From NCBI GenBank assembly GCA_039105265.1, contig JAPFFF010000002.1, positions 6,634,001-6,698,000 of the forward strand: a stretch of 64,000 bases of DNA. The letters are read 5' to 3'. This document shows, in pieces, positions 31,205 to 42,769 of the stretch (position 1 is the first letter of the stretch; each line of letters begins with the position of its first letter). The position numbers were made by a program, and so were the translations under genes. The DNA comes from Tritrichomonas musculus. Lineage: Eukaryota; Parabasalia; Tritrichomonadida; Tritrichomonadidae. The notes under the pieces were generated by a model. It made no database searches, had not been told where the DNA came from, and worked only from the letters and a program-made list of their open reading frames with translations.

Positions 31205-32083
31205 TTATATTAATATATCATTTGAAACATAAGGAAAACTGTATTCATCCTTAATTTTAAGCTCTTCATTTTCATTTATTGAATCAATGTCAATAAAATC
31301 CAATGAATTTGTGTAATTTATTATGCTTTCATAAATTACATCGTTCTTTTCCAAATTTTCATCATCATTATTTCCATCATTGTTATTATCATCTGTATTG
31401 TTAACAATGCACGGCTTTATTTCACAAATATTATTTTTAACTGGCATCCGATATAATATTATTCCATTTCCATGATTAGGAGGAGCTGTAATTTGTCTTG
31501 AAACAAAATAATTCCATCTGTTTTTCAAAGAATTTGCACTTCTGTTAGAGAAAAATTTGGTTATTTTGGACCATTGTGAACCATATTCCAAATATTTTAG
31601 TTTTAACAAATCATCCTCTTGTTGGCTCCATTGTCCATTAAAGAAACCAGGAATGAGGTAATTTTGATATCTATCACGACATTGTCGACCAGTCCTTCCT
31701 GGCATCAACTTTGCAATATCTTCCCATTTTTTTGATCCTATTTCTTCAACAAGCTTTTTTAATTTTTTATCTTCCTCTTCTGTGAACTTTCTTCTTTTCA
31801 TTTTGCCTTTTTCTTCACTTTCCTTCTCATTGTTATTATTTTTATTTTTTGTGCCAGAACGTGACTTTTTGCTTTGTTTGGAATTTATTAAAGTCATTAA
31901 TGATGGTTCAAAACTTGGATCAAAGTTGTTAACAGGGAATTTATTCATAGGGTTTAGTTGATCTATATGATTGGGAATTTGATTGACCGAAGCATCAAGC
32001 GATGGGCCTATTTGAAAAGGGGGTATTATATTATGGTAAAATACAGATTCTCCAAGGCTTGTCGAACTGGATAAGCAATACAT
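31205..32083 (-). CDS. R2R3 Myb-type transcription factor
   Basis: 292 residues. Two Myb repeats lie at about residues 97-145 and 148-197: RRKFTEEEDKKLKKLVEEIG...W..IA..MPGRTGRQCRDRYQNYL and GQWSQQEDDLLKLKYLEYGSQWSKI...RSANSLKNRWNYF. The spaced tryptophans and recognition helices are intact. A basic cluster (KKSRSGTKNK..KMKRRK) just before the repeats is a likely nuclear signal. The C-terminus is acidic and Asn/Asp-rich, possibly an activation segment. Trichomonads use many small Myb proteins to bind promoter elements, including initiator-like motifs; which genes this one controls cannot be seen. The first ATG is used as start. Confidence 0.92.
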   Translation of the reverse strand: MYCLSSSTSLGESVFYHNIIPPFQIGPSLDASVNQIPNHIDQLNPMNKFPVNNFDPSFEPSLMTLINSKQSKKSRSGTKNKNNNNEKESEEKGKMKRRKFTEEEDKKLKKLVEEIGSKKWEDIAKLMPGRTGRQCRDRYQNYLIPGFFNGQWSQQEDDLLKLKYLEYGSQWSKITKFFSNRSANSLKNRWNYFVSRQITAPPNHGNGIILYRMPVKNNICEIKPCIVNNTDDNNNDGNNDDENLEKNDVIYESIINYTNSLDFIDIDSINENEELKIKDEYSFPYVSNDILI

Positions 32084-33013
32084 GTGATTAAAAAATAATA
32101 TAATTTTTTTGAATTAAATAAAGCATTGAATTTTTCTATGTATTTTTAAATACTCACAATATTAAATATTTTTTTTATTATAAATAATAAGTCATGCATT
32201 TAATCCGACAAAATTTAATAGTTAGGAAGATTTTTCATGGAAGAGTACATTTCTCTCAAAATTGAATGCACACATTTTTTCAGATAAATAATTTTATAAA
32301 TCGAAAATTTAAATCGAATCATATTTGTTTTTAATTTGAGAGGCGAGCTTTTGGTCAGGTGAAAAAATGTAGATGAAATGATATGAAGATATTTGAGAAA
32401 TTATACTCCCACTTTTTCATACATGAGAATTATATCATTCAAAAAGAATCATCCAAAAATTATTTTCATTCAAAATTTAAATTTATGTTTCAAATTTTGT
32501 TTAACTATCAGAAAAAAATGTGTTTGGCTTAAACTTTTCTAATATTTCCATTAACTTTTATATAAACTTTGATATTACGATTAATTAGAAGTATATATAG
32601 CAATGAAATAAAAAATCGAATGAAAATAAAAAATTCTGAAAAATTTTTTTATAATTTCAGAATTTTTTCTATTCTCTCCGATGCTAAGCTTTCTAAAAAA
32701 AAGATGTAATAAACTTTTTGAATTGTAATAAAACTTTAGTTATAAATAACTTTTTTAAAATCATTAATCCTTTTTTGAGAGTAACTCATGAAAATTAACA
32801 TATTACTATTTGAAACAAATATAAATTTTTAATATATTTTGAGAAATGAATATAAAGAGGATATTTACAAAATTATCGGTCATTTTAAATTGCATTTTTA
32901 TTAATTAATATTTGATGTACGATAATAATAAAATATTATATTTGATTTTGAAAAAAAAGAGGTACGAGAACTAATTTAAAAAAAAAAAAAAAAAAAACGA
33001 TCAACACTCTTTT
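32084..33013. other. A/T-rich spacer
   Basis: No gene or repeat is recognised; an A-tract lies at about 32980-32998. Confidence 0.5.
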
Positions 33014-34287
33014 TTAAGGGCGTACGTCCCAAAAATGTTGTAAACTTGTTAATATTGAATAAACTCATAGAATACATCTTTCAATACTTCCATATTATGA
33101 AAAAGTTTAGGTCAAAAATGATGATATTTGTCCTAAACGATCAAAAAACAATTATTTTTTTAGACCGATAAAATTTTATAAAAGAGGTGAGGCTGCGAAA
33201 ATTTTTGGTATTTTTTAATAATATTAATATATATTATTTTATTCCAGAATTAAATGTTATTTATGATAATTTCACTAATATTTTTTTCAGATTTTTAGCT
33301 ATAAAACAATTTTTAAAATTGAATTGCTTATATCTTATTATAATTTCAATTTTATCTTAATAAAAAAATTCTATTTACTCAAAATAATAAATAATTTAAT
33401 TATTAATATTTAATATATAGATGTGAATATAATATTAAAATCTTCTACTAAGAATTATAAATCAAATAATGATTTTTTATGATTTAACTAACTATCATCA
33501 TATTATAAGCATGATTTTTTAGTAAATTATTGATAAATATTAAAATAAATACTTATTGTGATGTTGATACCAAAATAAAAACAAATGAAATTATTTGGAT
33601 ATTTGTGAAGTTTACATCACTAACGTATATAGAATTATATTCAATATTAAACCTCAATCCTAGCTAAAATTGTAAAAAAAAATTTAAAAATATTTTGATA
33701 TGTTTGCCAGCACCAGATAAATTAAGAGATAAACTATAGTTATCCCTTTGGTCTTTAATATAGAAGAAAATTTCTCTTTAAATTGAAAAATATTTTTTTG
33801 AATTTTGACCAAAAACGCATTTATTGAATAACTTTCTTATTAAAAAATAGAGATCATCTATATACAAATGCAATTTAATGGTTGAAAAGAAAAAATAATG
33901 ACGAATATATGAATTATGACATTTTGAAATATCAATACAATTTCAATTTTTTTTGATTAAATCTGAAAAAAAGTATATGATATGAAAAGGTAACAACACC
34001 ATAATACTATATTTTTAATTTATTTTTAATTTTGTTGATTATTATTCCTAAAAAAGTTCATTTAAAATTTTGCAGTCTCACCTCTTTTATAAAAAATAAT
34101 TTTGAATTAAAATGTAAAAATAATGCATAAAAATATTTTTTTTAATATATCATCAATCTATAAATAATAGACATTTTATTTTCTCCAAAATATAATTTAT
34201 TTTTCAACTTTTTTTACTCCATAAAGAATTAAAATATTTGAGAAATCTCATTGAATTCTGATCATTGAATTGGACGTACGCCCTTAA
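33014..34287. mobile_element. 1.27-kb fold-back element flanked by TTAA
   Basis: TTAAGGGCGTACGTCC at 33014-33029 is matched perfectly by GGACGTACGCCCTTAA at 34272-34287. A second inner inverted pair follows: TTTTATAAAAGAGGTGAG near 33174 and CTCACCTCTTTTATAAAA near 34077, one mismatch in about 23 bp. TTAA at both outer edges suggests piggyBac-type TTAA duplication, although TTAA could simply be part of the arms. There is no transposase frame; the interior is A/T-rich. Confidence 0.75.
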
Positions 34288-34979
34288 GCTTTTGAAATAT
34301 CTTGGAAAATACTATGTAACATTTATTTTTTATAATATAAATATGCATAATCTTTTAATATAATAATTAAAATATATTAACATATTATATATCTTCTTTA
34401 TAAGTAGCCAAAATATAAAAATTTGTCTTTTTAATGTAAAATCATATTTATCTTGATAAATAATTAGATATTTTCAATATTTTATTTTAAAATATTTATT
34501 AATATTAATATGACATTAAATTAAGTCAACGAGACCTCCACAGACCTCTCAAACCAGCTGTTGAGGAAAAATATTCAACAAATAAACATAGACATTCTCA
34601 TGATAGTTAAACCCTTTTTTTTCATGTATTTTTTAAGGGTTTAAACCATTTTCATGATAGTGTAAAATTGTGGCAAATAATGAAATAAAATAAACCAAAG
34701 AATTATATAAATGATTGACTCTTATTAATATTTTGAATACTTCAACAATAAATAACTTTTCCCAGTTTTAACGAGTTTTGTATGAGAATCCAATACTATA
34801 AAAAAAAAGTTTTAGATTTATCCAAAAATAAATGTGTGCAATATATACAGTTTAATAATATTTAGCATGAATATATGAAACACTAACATATGGTTCGATA
34901 GGTTTATCTATATGTTTAAAAGATTTCGTATTTGGATCGTAATATCTGGATTTAAATGTATATGTATTACTCTGTTCTA
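34288..34979. other. Spacer before the Maverick fragment
   Basis: A/T-rich, with a short hairpin at about 34610-34647 (AAACCCTT / AAGGGTTT) and two copies of TCATGATAGT nearby. At 34852-34980 a minus-strand frame reads SRYYDPNTKSFKHIDKPIEP. It looks protein-like and could be another Maverick remnant. Confidence 0.4.
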
Positions 34980-34991
34980 GTTCTGTTTTAG

Positions 34992-35540
34992 ATACATTCA
35001 CCTCGTTCACATTCACCTCCACCTCCTCCTCCTTCTCATTCACCTTCACCTCCACCACCTCGTTCACCTCGTTCACCTTCTTCTCCACCACCTCCTCCTT
35101 CATCACCACCTCCACAGTTTCCATCATCACATACCTCTCGAGGTACTAGTCCTCCTCCTCCAAGAGAACCCTGTATGACACCACAGAAGACAGGAGAGTA
35201 TACAGTAGACCAAAGACGTCATAAAATTCATGATTGGAGGAGTTTAGTCAATGATGAAAATATAGAAGAAGATGTTATTGATGACTACTTGAAACTTCTA
35301 TATGACAAAGGAAAGAGATTGAATAAACAGCCTGGTCAAAAAGAGGCAGAGTTTGATAAAAAGAAAATATTGGTTTTACCTACTGCATTTTATGCCCTCC
35401 TTTATATAGCATTAGAGACTAATGATAATGAAAAATTACTAGAACTGATGAAAAGTCCTATCTCAGGTAAAAAGTCATTTTCAAATTTCGATAAAGTATA
35501 TGTCCCCATTTGCTCAGATGGAGAACATTGGGTTTTATGA
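34992..35540 (+). pseudogene. Maverick part: Pro-rich leader and C48/adenain-like cysteine protease segment
   Basis: A run of Pro/Ser/Arg leads into a helical segment (MTPQKTGEYTVDQRR) and then a protease-like core ending in VPICSDGEHWVL. In Ulp1/adenain-type cysteine proteases the catalytic histidine stands in exactly this HW context. The rest of the catalytic domain is not recognisable. Treated as a fossil. Confidence 0.5.
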
Positions 35541-35559
35541 AAAGAAGGCAAGTACGATT

Positions 35560-36108
35560 TATGTTGTTAGATATCAACATTATGACCTTGTTGCCACAAC
35601 AGATACTTGGACAGTACCAGGAACAACACCAGCAATAACAGCAAGAATGATAGAACAAATTAGTGATGAACAAAGAGGAGAACTAATGGATAATATTTAT
35701 TCTCATGGTAATCTTTTAGCTTTTAATGACACATTAGATGAAACAACTGGTGAAGAAATAACACAAGTACTATATAATGGAAATGTAGTTGCTACAATAG
35801 ATAGAAGAAGACTACATGCAATTAATATTGTAAATGGAGTGATAGAAATGTACATACAAGATGGTATTATAAGTGCAACTACTCAAGTTATTATGGGAGC
35901 TGTAGGTCATGTTGCTAGAAGATTCTTACATGATCAATGGCAATTTGTTAGACATCATCCTGGTTATGCAGCAGCAATAGCTGGAGTAGCAGCAGAAGCA
36001 TATGTAACAAATAGAATAGGATTATTTAATATTCCAAGTTGGTTCCGTTGTAATGATAACCCAGAAACATTAGCAGAGGAAGATATATTGGATAAGATTC
36101 TTGCGTGA
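35560..36108 (+). other. Maverick part: segment with a hydrophobic stretch, unknown role
   Basis: Protein-like composition with a stretch rich in Ala/Gly/Val (GYAAAIAGVAAEAYV) that could be membrane-active or structural. No known family is recognised; assigned to the element by position and orientation only. Confidence 0.4.
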
Positions 36109-36153
36109 GCATACCATGAAGAAACTGATGATGAACCAGAACTTGAAATAACA

Positions 36154-36432
36154 ATGGAGGATGCTGATAAAATGATGGTTTCATTTGATACATGTATATA
36201 TATTGCTAAGACATATCGTGACACCTTGAAGGGTACAATTGCTATCATGTGCGAGAAAATCAAAGAGCTTGAAAATAAGTCAAGTACAAAACATCCATTA
36301 GAAGATATAGATATGACTGCTTATATTACTAAAGTAGAAGTGAAGGAAATGATAGACCAGAAGGATGCATATATTGATACACTTGAGAAAAGACTTGCAG
36401 CACTTGAAGCTAAAAGCGCTAATATCGAATGA
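36154..36432 (+). CDS. Maverick part: small coiled-coil protein
   Basis: 92 residues. Charged heptads in the last third (MIDQKDAYIDTLEKRLAALE) resemble the coiled coil near the end of the large protein that follows (IALKDTIAAMEARIYALE), so the two may be related or interact. It ends just before the next start codon, as in compact viral-type gene arrays. Confidence 0.5.
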   Translation: MEDADKMMVSFDTCIYIAKTYRDTLKGTIAIMCEKIKELENKSSTKHPLEDIDMTAYITKVEVKEMIDQKDAYIDTLEKRLAALEAKSANIE

Positions 36433-36451
36433 GAAGTTTTATTTAACTAAA

Positions 36452-39052
36452 ATGAGTGATACTACTACAAGATTTAAAGGAGATATACAGTTTAAGATAG
36501 GGGATGCTACTCGAAAAGGAAGCCAGTTATTAACGATGGGTGACTTAGATAACTATGTGCAGACAGGTCATTTATTTAATGAGGTCGAAGGTTTACCAGA
36601 AGTTGATATTAAAAATAAAAATATACAGTATGTATCATTTGAGTCTTCAACAACAACTTACAATATCCTTAAGTTTGTTAACTTGCCTGAAGACTTCATG
36701 AATAAGCTCAATGATATAAAAACCCAGACTAATATATTTAAGATAGTCTTGAGGAAGAATATAGTATATGATACAAGTGGTAATTTAGTCAAGGAGTTCT
36801 ACATATATGTTAAGGATGGTCAAGTATACTCTCCTTTGATAACCAAAAGTAGTAATGGATGCAGTATAAATAATAGTACCATTATGGGATATATGAATAT
36901 AGCTTTTGATAGTAAACTAGACTTCAACCAATATACCTTGTGGCTGAATGGAGAGTTGAGCATAAGGAATGAATATATAACTGATTCTTTACAAACAGAG
37001 AAGGCATTAAAGTGTTCTCTAATCAAAGCTGATAATGCATTAAGTTTACGTAAGAGTGATGTATTATACTTATATAAGCCTACATCAACTAGTCAGGTTG
37101 TGATAGATAACAAGAAGTATTGGTTACTTCAATGGAACATAGATACTGGATATACTATACCTAATGACTTAGAGTTTAGGTTTAATGAGTATTGTTTTGG
37201 TAATAAGTGGTTTTTATCATGGGATGGTACAAAATGGGTAGGTGATAACATACAAGGTCATATCAAAGGTAGATTAGTTAATGGATTAAATAAGGAGAAT
37301 GAGTATGGTGAAGATGGCACCTACATACAAGTCAAGAGGAGTGAGAGGAACATGAAACTGATTAATAAGCCTAATGACTACTCACCTGATAACCTACTAC
37401 ATTACATGATTCATGGAGGTAAGTGCAAAATAGACTGTTTTGTAAAATTAAAGACAGGGGAGATAGAACCTTTTTCGAAATATGGTCTAGGCTTCCAAAC
37501 AAGTCAAGGAGGTACTAAAGATGGATATGATATAGAAGCAATAAGGTGCTATAAGATGAATAATGCTACTAATAAATTAGAAACTAGTGCTATTGATGAA
37601 CTCTACCTAGATATAACCCTTGAAGGTTCTAAAAATGCTAATAGGTTCTCAGTTCGACCTACTGGAAAAGAAGGCAATGGAGGAGACAAGGTATGGTTGT
37701 TCTTACATGGTGTACTTGATTCATGTGAACAGCTTGAATATACATATGCAGCTTCGACTACTAATGACTCAAGGGATATTAAGATATATTTAGCTGATGA
37801 ATATGTTGACCCAATAGATGAGGTTCATTGGGATGCAACTACTAACCCATTCGAGTATATCATTAAGCCGCAATTTTATGAAGTATCCCCAAATCCTAAT
37901 GGGGCAACAACCTTATATACTGATTATAATATTACCTCCTCTAAGATAATAACAGTTGATAATATTACTACTATGAGGAGTGATTTAAACTTAGTCACCA
38001 ACAATGTGGATGTTATTAGCTATGATGTTAACGAAATGAACACTGTTATGGAAAGTCTAAAAGGTAGAGTCTCAAGGACTGAACAAGTTACTCAACATCT
38101 GGAGGATGATGTAGATAATTTGCGTATAGTCTCATGGACTGCATTAGCTTTTGGAGTTGAAGGTACTGCTGGGTCAATAGGTTCTATTGGTATGCAGCTA
38201 TTTCCAGATGGTATTAGCTTTCCTACAATAAAAGGTGGAGGATTCCTTAAAAGGTTATTCTCGCATAAGTCAACCAAAGGTATGAGTGATTTGGTTAGAA
38301 ATAGCATTAACTTCATGTCAGGTACTACAGCAAGAAGTATAACCAAAGATATAACACCTATAATTACCTGGTGTGAGGAAGAGTATAAGCAACTAGATGA
38401 ACTACCTTTTACTGATGAGAATGACAACCCTGATACTGGAACCTTGACATTAAGTGGTGCTATGGATATCAGCAATATGTTTAGGGACTCACTCAAGCCT
38501 TGTTTCATGTTTTTAGCTGAGAAGGTCAATGAGCTCGAGGCTGAGTTTGATAACTACCCTACTATGGATGAAGCTAATGAAGGTCTAGAAGTACTTATAC
38601 GTAGGATAGAGACATTAGAAAGTGAAAATATCGCATTAAAAGATACTATAGCAGCAATGGAAGCTAGAATTTATGCGCTTGAACCACAAGGACCAACTTT
38701 ACCTGATTTTTATCAAGGGTTTAATAATCATGAAGTTGGTGAAAATGATAATTGCGAAATAAGTGATAGGGGAGCAGGAGTCATGTATTTCGATATATGT
38801 TTTGAAATGCATAATGATGACAGTGAATATGTATTTGTATTAAATGACGATAAAGATGTCAAACCCTACATTAGATTAAAGATAAACTTTGAGACTGAGG
38901 AAAGTGTTTCTTATCTTGATGAACTAAATGGAAATAAAGAACCTTTAACTCAAAATTCTAGCGGTTATTATAAAATACCAGACGATTTACAGGACTCATT
39001 TGGTTCATATTATAAACGTACAGCATATCTTGAAGTTTATTCAAAACCATAA
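36452..39052 (+). CDS. Maverick part: large structural-type protein
   Basis: 866 residues from ATG 36452 (MSDTTTRFKGDIQFKIGDA). An earlier in-frame ATG at 36365 lies within the previous gene, so 36452 is preferred. The N-terminal about 560 residues look beta-rich and fibre-like. A helical region (DVNEMNTVMESLKGRVSRTEQ) follows. Next comes a Gly-rich stretch (FGVEGTAGSIGSIGMQ), then a coiled coil around residue 730, and a compact C-terminal domain. The plan resembles a virion fibre or minor structural protein. Proteins of this kind are carried by trichomonad Mavericks; I cannot name the exact family. Confidence 0.6.
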   Translation: MSDTTTRFKGDIQFKIGDATRKGSQLLTMGDLDNYVQTGHLFNEVEGLPEVDIKNKNIQYVSFESSTTTYNILKFVNLPEDFMNKLNDIKTQTNIFKIVLRKNIVYDTSGNLVKEFYIYVKDGQVYSPLITKSSNGCSINNSTIMGYMNIAFDSKLDFNQYTLWLNGELSIRNEYITDSLQTEKALKCSLIKADNALSLRKSDVLYLYKPTSTSQVVIDNKKYWLLQWNIDTGYTIPNDLEFRFNEYCFGNKWFLSWDGTKWVGDNIQGHIKGRLVNGLNKENEYGEDGTYIQVKRSERNMKLINKPNDYSPDNLLHYMIHGGKCKIDCFVKLKTGEIEPFSKYGLGFQTSQGGTKDGYDIEAIRCYKMNNATNKLETSAIDELYLDITLEGSKNANRFSVRPTGKEGNGGDKVWLFLHGVLDSCEQLEYTYAASTTNDSRDIKIYLADEYVDPIDEVHWDATTNPFEYIIKPQFYEVSPNPNGATTLYTDYNITSSKIITVDNITTMRSDLNLVTNNVDVISYDVNEMNTVMESLKGRVSRTEQVTQHLEDDVDNLRIVSWTALAFGVEGTAGSIGSIGMQLFPDGISFPTIKGGGFLKRLFSHKSTKGMSDLVRNSINFMSGTTARSITKDITPIITWCEEEYKQLDELPFTDENDNPDTGTLTLSGAMDISNMFRDSLKPCFMFLAEKVNELEAEFDNYPTMDEANEGLEVLIRRIETLESENIALKDTIAAMEARIYALEPQGPTLPDFYQGFNNHEVGENDNCEISDRGAGVMYFDICFEMHNDDSEYVFVLNDDKDVKPYIRLKINFETEESVSYLDELNGNKEPLTQNSSGYYKIPDDLQDSFGSYYKRTAYLEVYSKP

Positions 39053-39440
39053 AATATCCATGAGTAGATCCATGTACGAGATTCTCGGGGCTGGTACCTG
39101 TGTCGTTTCATAGATGGGCGGTAGTGGGGTGGGGTACCTGTGCCGTTTCATAAATGGTGAGCATTGAGAAGAAGAAGAATTTTTTTTTTTAATTTTTTTT
39201 TAACTAGTTCGTGTTGACGCGTGGGGAGCCATGCCCCGAGGAAACCGACTAGTATATACTACTACTGATGTAGGGTCAAACATTCCGCTGCCAAAGACCT
39301 AAAACTGTTGGTCCCACTCTCCGGCTGAGCAGGAGCGGTCATTGGATAAATTGAGGTGAATCTGATCACGACAGAATCTTGATCACCATTAACAAGTGAA
39401 TTGATAAAAAGTGATATGAGGAATAATCTTAGAATTTGGT
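39053..39440. other. GC-richer non-coding tail next to the Maverick fragment
   Basis: Clearly GC-richer than all neighbouring spacers and without a long frame. A 25-bp direct repeat starting GGTACCTGTG lies at 39093-39117 and 39133-39157 with two differences. Short stems are visible: GGGGAGCCATGCCCC near 39221, and GACC/GGTC around 39295-39313. It could be a Maverick untranslated end or a structured RNA; no family is recognised. Confidence 0.45.
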
Positions 39441-39529
39441 TTAAACCTTGATATATTTTGTATTAAAATGTTGAGATTCGATCTGAATTAATTTTGCGAC
39501 CTTCTTTATTGGTTATATTTAATTATATC

Positions 39530-39830
39530 GTCTAGAGTAAAACCCCCTACCAAATGGAAACCCCCTACCAAATCTCTATATAAAAGAGTTAGAATCATAA
39601 TATTTTATATAAACCTTTCGATAAAATGTTCATTTGAAAAATTAATTATTATTATTTAAAAAATGTTTATTTTATATTTAGATATTAGAATTTAAAAATG
39701 CAATCTATTCAGTTTTTTTATCGAAAAATAGAATAGAAAATGGTATGTGGGTTTTCCACCAACGTACTTTTTGCCACCATTAAAGGCTAAAAATAGGTGA
39801 ATAAAAATGGCAGGGGGTTTTCCAGTAGAC
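39530..39830. mobile_element. 0.3-kb MITE-like element
   Basis: GTCTAGAGTAAAACCCCCTA at 39530 faces its inverted counterpart TAGGGGG-type sequence (CAGGGGGTTTTCCAGTAGAC) ending at 39830, with several mismatches. A CCCCCTACCA motif is repeated in the left subterminal part. Flanks are TATA-like, so a TA duplication is possible. Confidence 0.6.
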
Positions 39831-39840
39831 TATATTTTTT

Positions 39841-40787
39841 ATTTTATGAAATATGGTGTTTTAAAAAGTTAGTTAAGCTAAAGTTAATTTATTTATATAT
39901 TGGTAAATTCTAGTCATGGGTCATTAAAAAATTAATCTTTAAAACTGAGAAAAATAGTAAAAAATAAAAAAATGTAAGAGTAATAATGATATAAAAATAT
40001 ATAATAAAAATGAAAAATCATTACAAATTTAGACAAGTAAATAACAAATTTTTTGGAAAACTCAATGTCATATAGAATTTAATGATAATTTTTTTTAAAA
40101 ATCCAGTTTATCCAATATTAAAGCAAATTGATTTTCAATATTTAGTTACTTGATTGCAAATATCGTAGTCATACGCATTTTTTTGATGCAAATTAGTTCC
40201 ATATCTTTAGCATTTTGTAATAAAATAAATTGGAGTAGTAGCTTTGAATTACATTTCTTTAAAAAAAAAAACGATATTATGTAGATTTATAAATGAGAGG
40301 AATTCTGTGCTTTTGTAAAACTGCATAAATTACATTTTCTATTATATTGAGAAATAGCTACTTTTTTATTGAATATCTTGAATATTAACAAATATAAACA
40401 CATATATATTGTTATATAATTTTGTGAACTTTACAAATATTTTATGAATTTCAATGATTTTTATTTATATTTTGTGTGCAAAAAGCGGTTAGAAAAAGCT
40501 TTTAAAAATAATAAATAGCCTTATATTGAATGATATATTGGTAATTGATATGTATTAGTTTTTATTATAGCTTAATTTATTTTGTTAAAACTATTTTATT
40601 AATAAAATGATATATATTCGTTTTCCTGCAAAGTTAAACGTAAAAAAGAGTTCAGAAAAACTTGCTTTTAAATATTTATTTTCTGAAATTTCAATGCATA
40701 TACAAAAAAGAATTAAAAAAAAAAAAAAAAAATAAAAAAAAGATTATTAAAAAACTCATAAATGTATATATATATATATATATATTA
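39841..40787. other. A/T-rich spacer
   Basis: No gene is seen. A (TA)n tract at about 40764-40784 is the site into which the next element is inserted. Confidence 0.5.
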
Positions 40788-41725
40788 CAGCTCGGAATTA
40801 TTACTGTTGCGTTATTTTACAGTAATAAGCAAATAAAGGAACAATTTGAAAATTTTCAAAAATTTTTAAAAATTTAAAAATTAAAATTTTAATATTTTTT
40901 TAATTATGTTCTTTAGTTGAAAATCGTATCATTCTCTTAATTATGATAAAATAAAACTTGGATTTTTTCATTTATAAAAATATTATTCTCAAAAAGTTCG
41001 ATTTAATTATCATTTATTGTTATACAAATATAAACGATCTGAAGGTCAAAAATATTTGACGTTAAAAAGGCCAAAAAGTTTCCATTACTGCAGTTAGCGG
41101 TTTACAGTAATAAGGTATTCAATTCAAATTTACCATAAATAGGTGAAAAAGCAGCCGTTATTACTGCAGTTAGCGGTTTACAGTAATAAGAATTCAATTA
41201 GTATTGACCTATTTTTTGCCTTAAAAGAGGTTATTGGTTAATATTATGGTGAATATAATATTCAATATAATATTAAATTTTATTTATTATGACTTTCTAA
41301 TATTTTTTTAATGTTCACATTATCATTAAGTTAATTCATACTTTTTTACTGATTTAAAGCAAATTGAAAATTTGTATATTAAATACTAAGAATTAAATAG
41401 AATCAAAAAATAATTATACAGAAAAAATAAATTAATTTTGAATTCTAATCTGAAATTTTCTATTTAGAAATATATTTTTTGAATATTTTATTTATTTTAT
41501 TTTAATTATTTTGAATACTTTATTTATATTATTTTATTAATTTTGAATGCTTTTGTTAGCATTTTGAATTATTAGTTATAATTTCTCAAAATTTTAATGA
41601 AAGCAAAATTTTTCAAAATTTTTATATATCAAAAATTTTTAATTTGACAATTTTGAGCAAAATCCCAAATCGCAGTCATAAGAAGACAAAAAATTGAATG
41701 GGCCTGCAGTAGTAATTCCGAGCTG
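40788..41725. mobile_element. 0.94-kb fold-back element in a TA microsatellite (mariner-like ends)
   Basis: CAGCTCGGAATTATTACTG at 40788 is mirrored by CAGTAGTAATTCCGAGCTG ending at 41725, with one or two mismatches. TA lies immediately outside both ends (40786-40787 and 41726-41727), as for mariner-type insertion, and (TA)n runs flank both sides. There is no transposase. Inside, the palindromic-ended unit TTACTGCAGTTAGCGGTTTA appears at 41084-41114 and 41160-41190. Confidence 0.75.
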
Positions 41726-42765
41726 TAATATATATATATAAATTTACACAAGTTAATTGTTATTATACGTTTTATTTTAATTTTGAATGAAAATTATAAA
41801 AAAATTTTCCGTTTTTTTGTTATATAATTTTAAACGCTTTAAATCCATAATCAATTTAAAACAATATCTGAAGTATCACTGAGAAAAAATTAAATAATAA
41901 TTCAATTTAATAAATCTATTCAAATTTCTGAAATAACATAGAAAGTACATTTTATATAAATATCTTCAATAATTTTTTATGATTTAAGAGAAATAATAGT
42001 TGACATTTATATTAGAATTTTATTATTATGTAATTATTTAATTTTTAATCTTCAATTTTTATTTTTCATTCTGATAAACCTTATTTAATTCAAATATATC
42101 ATAAATTCATTTATGAAATTATATTTAAATATAAATATAAATATTAATATTATTCATAGTAAGAATTCATGTATATACATTGTTTTGATGCAGATAGAAT
42201 TATTTTTGTGATATTATCCGTTTAAAATATTTTTTTCTCAATTTTTTCATTTTCAGAAGGCATTCAATTTAGGTCATTCAATACTTTTTTCTTCTCTCAA
42301 TAAATTCTTAACTTTTTTTTGCTTTTTAAAAATAAGTTTATTTTTCTTTCTAGGAATAAATATAAAAGATTACACATTTCCCCATTTTCTACAGACATGA
42401 TATAACATATAATATCATTTAAATTAATTTTTACAGATATCATCATATTATTGAAATACGTAATTCTAAGAAAAAATAAAAGCCATTAGTGAAAGAGCTT
42501 GGCATGGATATTATGAAAAAAATAGCAAAACAAAAAAAAAATCTTTTTTTGAAGGAAATCTAAAATGGAGAGCAGAGCTAAAAAAAATGTCGACTTTTTA
42601 TTAGGTTTATGGCACGATACGACTTTTTCAATGTCGTAAATTGTTTTATTATATAAAACTTTTTTGAAAATATATCTTAAATTTTGATATAAAACAATTT
42701 TTTACTTGAAAATAATACGTTAAAAATTGATAAGATAATCCCCCTTTATTTAGTGTAAAAACAAC
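41726..42765. other. A/T-rich spacer
   Basis: Nothing recognisable in about 1 kb. Confidence 0.5.
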
Positions 42766-42769
42766 GCAC

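Larger units (their letters stand above)
34980..39052 (+). mobile_element. Maverick/Polinton fragment, broken
   Basis: Four plus-strand parts in a row with coding character unlike their surroundings: a Pro/Ser-rich leader with a Ulp1/adenovirus-type cysteine protease-like segment, a segment with a short hydrophobic stretch, a small coiled-coil protein, and an 866-residue structural-type protein. This combination is typical of trichomonad Mavericks. Polymerase B, integrase, packaging ATPase and terminal inverted repeats are not found in the window. It is a partial, broken copy (about two visible breaks besides the missing genes). The last frame is still fully open, so the copy may be fairly young. 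Confidence 0.65.

Noticed and set aside
39190-39380. Possible self-cleaving ribozyme or rRNA piece
   Set aside because: Tried by eye against HDV-like, hammerhead and 5S layouts; the required core bases or helices do not line up.
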